A stretch of 64,000 nucleotides of DNA. Source: Rhodopseudomonas sp. BAL398 (GTDB lineage: Bacteria > Pseudomonadota > Alphaproteobacteria > Rhizobiales > Xanthobacteraceae). Shown here one piece after another: positions 62,299 to 64,000 of this stretch. Every line of letters starts with the position of its first letter. Position 1 is the first letter of the stretch. Below the pieces are notes generated by a model that saw only the letters and a list, made by a program, of their open reading frames with translations, was not told the origin of the DNA and did not search any database. The stretch lies in contig NZ_CP133111.1 in assembly GCF_033001325.1 (NCBI RefSeq), positions 5,875,001 through 5,939,000 of the forward strand. Direction: 5' to 3'. The position numbers and the translations under genes were made by a program.

Positions 62299-62688
62299 GA
62301 TGCCAGCCCTCCGGGCACCTGACTCGGTAAACCAATTAAGCTGTCCATTTGTCCAATCCTCTCGGTTCAGTTCTTTATGTGACGCTCATGAGGTTCCTGA
62401 ATGCATCCGGCACGGCATTCGGCGACCGGATGTCGCCGCTCCCGGCGGAAGCTGGCTGTTCGCTCCAGCGCCGCCAGAGACGCGGGATCGAGAGCGAAGG
62501 AGAGTTTCGGTATACGGCGCTCACAGCCAGCTCCAGCTCGGTCAGGGCGTGCCTGCCGATGCCGGTCATGCTTGGCATTGTTTGGCAACTCGATCGGGGA
62601 GGTGCTACCAATGCGGGCATAGCCTCGTCTCAGGAATTGAGAAGAAGAAACCTACCAGTCTTCGCGTCGCGAACCGTGAGTTTGTGTC
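62299..62688. other. Intergenic region between the MBL-fold gene and thiC
   Basis: About 390 bases between the start of the MBL gene and the stop of thiC. A promoter for the MBL gene is expected at its left end. No gene, repeat or riboswitch is recognised; the thiC 5' region with any TPP riboswitch lies beyond the right edge. Short minus-strand frames here are not clearly coding. Confidence 0.5.

Positions 62689-64000
<1,312 letters not shown>

Noticed and set aside
62299-62688. Possible TPP riboswitch for thiC
   Set aside because: thiC is on the minus strand, so this region is at its 3' end. Any riboswitch would lie beyond the right edge.

Overview
The window looks like chromosome of a phototrophic alphaproteobacterium of the Rhodopseudomonas palustris / photosynthetic Bradyrhizobium group. 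The grounds are high-GC coding DNA, the edge of a bacteriochlorophyll and carotenoid gene cluster (bchI, bchD, bchO, crtI, crtB, a probable 8-vinyl reductase), a ChpT/CtrA cell-cycle relay, and dense palindromic intergenic repeats typical of that family. The species assignment is an inference; no 16S or other diagnostic marker is present.

Layout. (1) 1-4820, minus strand: 3' part of a BciB-like vinyl reductase, a DUF427 protein, a CIA30-like protein, a membrane alpha/beta hydrolase with a repeat inserted in frame, and a DUF3422 membrane protein, mostly overlapping as an operon. (2) 5069-17996: tetrapyrrole and carotenoid supply. It holds a divergent HemC paralogue, bchI-bchD, hemE, bchO, crtI-crtB and hemF, interrupted by an L,D-transpeptidase, a HigB/HigA toxin-antitoxin pair and a small hydrolase. 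(3) 18000-25180: repeat-rich DNA with two tiny paralogous membrane proteins, then acyl-CoA and oxidation genes: MaoC-like dehydratase, CoA-transferase, two acyl-CoA dehydrogenases and a CYP153-type P450. (4) 25340-26744: a small island of two DUF488 genes bracketed by a 109-bp direct duplication of the 3' end of the neighbouring DUF2927 gene. (5) 26636-35630: envelope and housekeeping genes (YkuD transpeptidase, ALS-like TPP enzyme, EipA, coiled-coil membrane protein, CysQ), tRNA-Val and more palindromic repeats. (6) 35763-49959: motility and cell-cycle block, with chpT, cheA-cheW-cheY-cheB-cheR, ctrA, fliI-fliJ, an ECF sigma/anti-sigma pair and flhA. Exact or near CtrA boxes lie before cheA and flhA. 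(7) 50280-62298: an MFS permease, a CAU-anticodon tRNA, a degenerate IS5-like transposase and AT-rich DNA, then an oxalate module (frc, oxlT, oxc, FNT formate channel, second frc) followed by small GNAT and PAS proteins and an MBL-fold hydrolase. (8) 62689-64000: 3' part of thiC running off the right end.

How the genes work together. Regions 1-2 feed uroporphyrinogen and protoporphyrin toward Mg insertion and build carotenoids. Region 6 couples the CtrA phosphorelay to chemotaxis and flagellar export. Region 7 imports oxalate, activates it with CoA, decarboxylates it and exports formate.

The strongest candidates for something undescribed are the DUF488 pair inside its 109-bp duplication, the HemC paralogue placed directly before bchI-bchD, the two tandem micro-membrane proteins, and the array of three hairpins between frc and oxlT. 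I found no CRISPR array, rRNA, phage or integrase gene.
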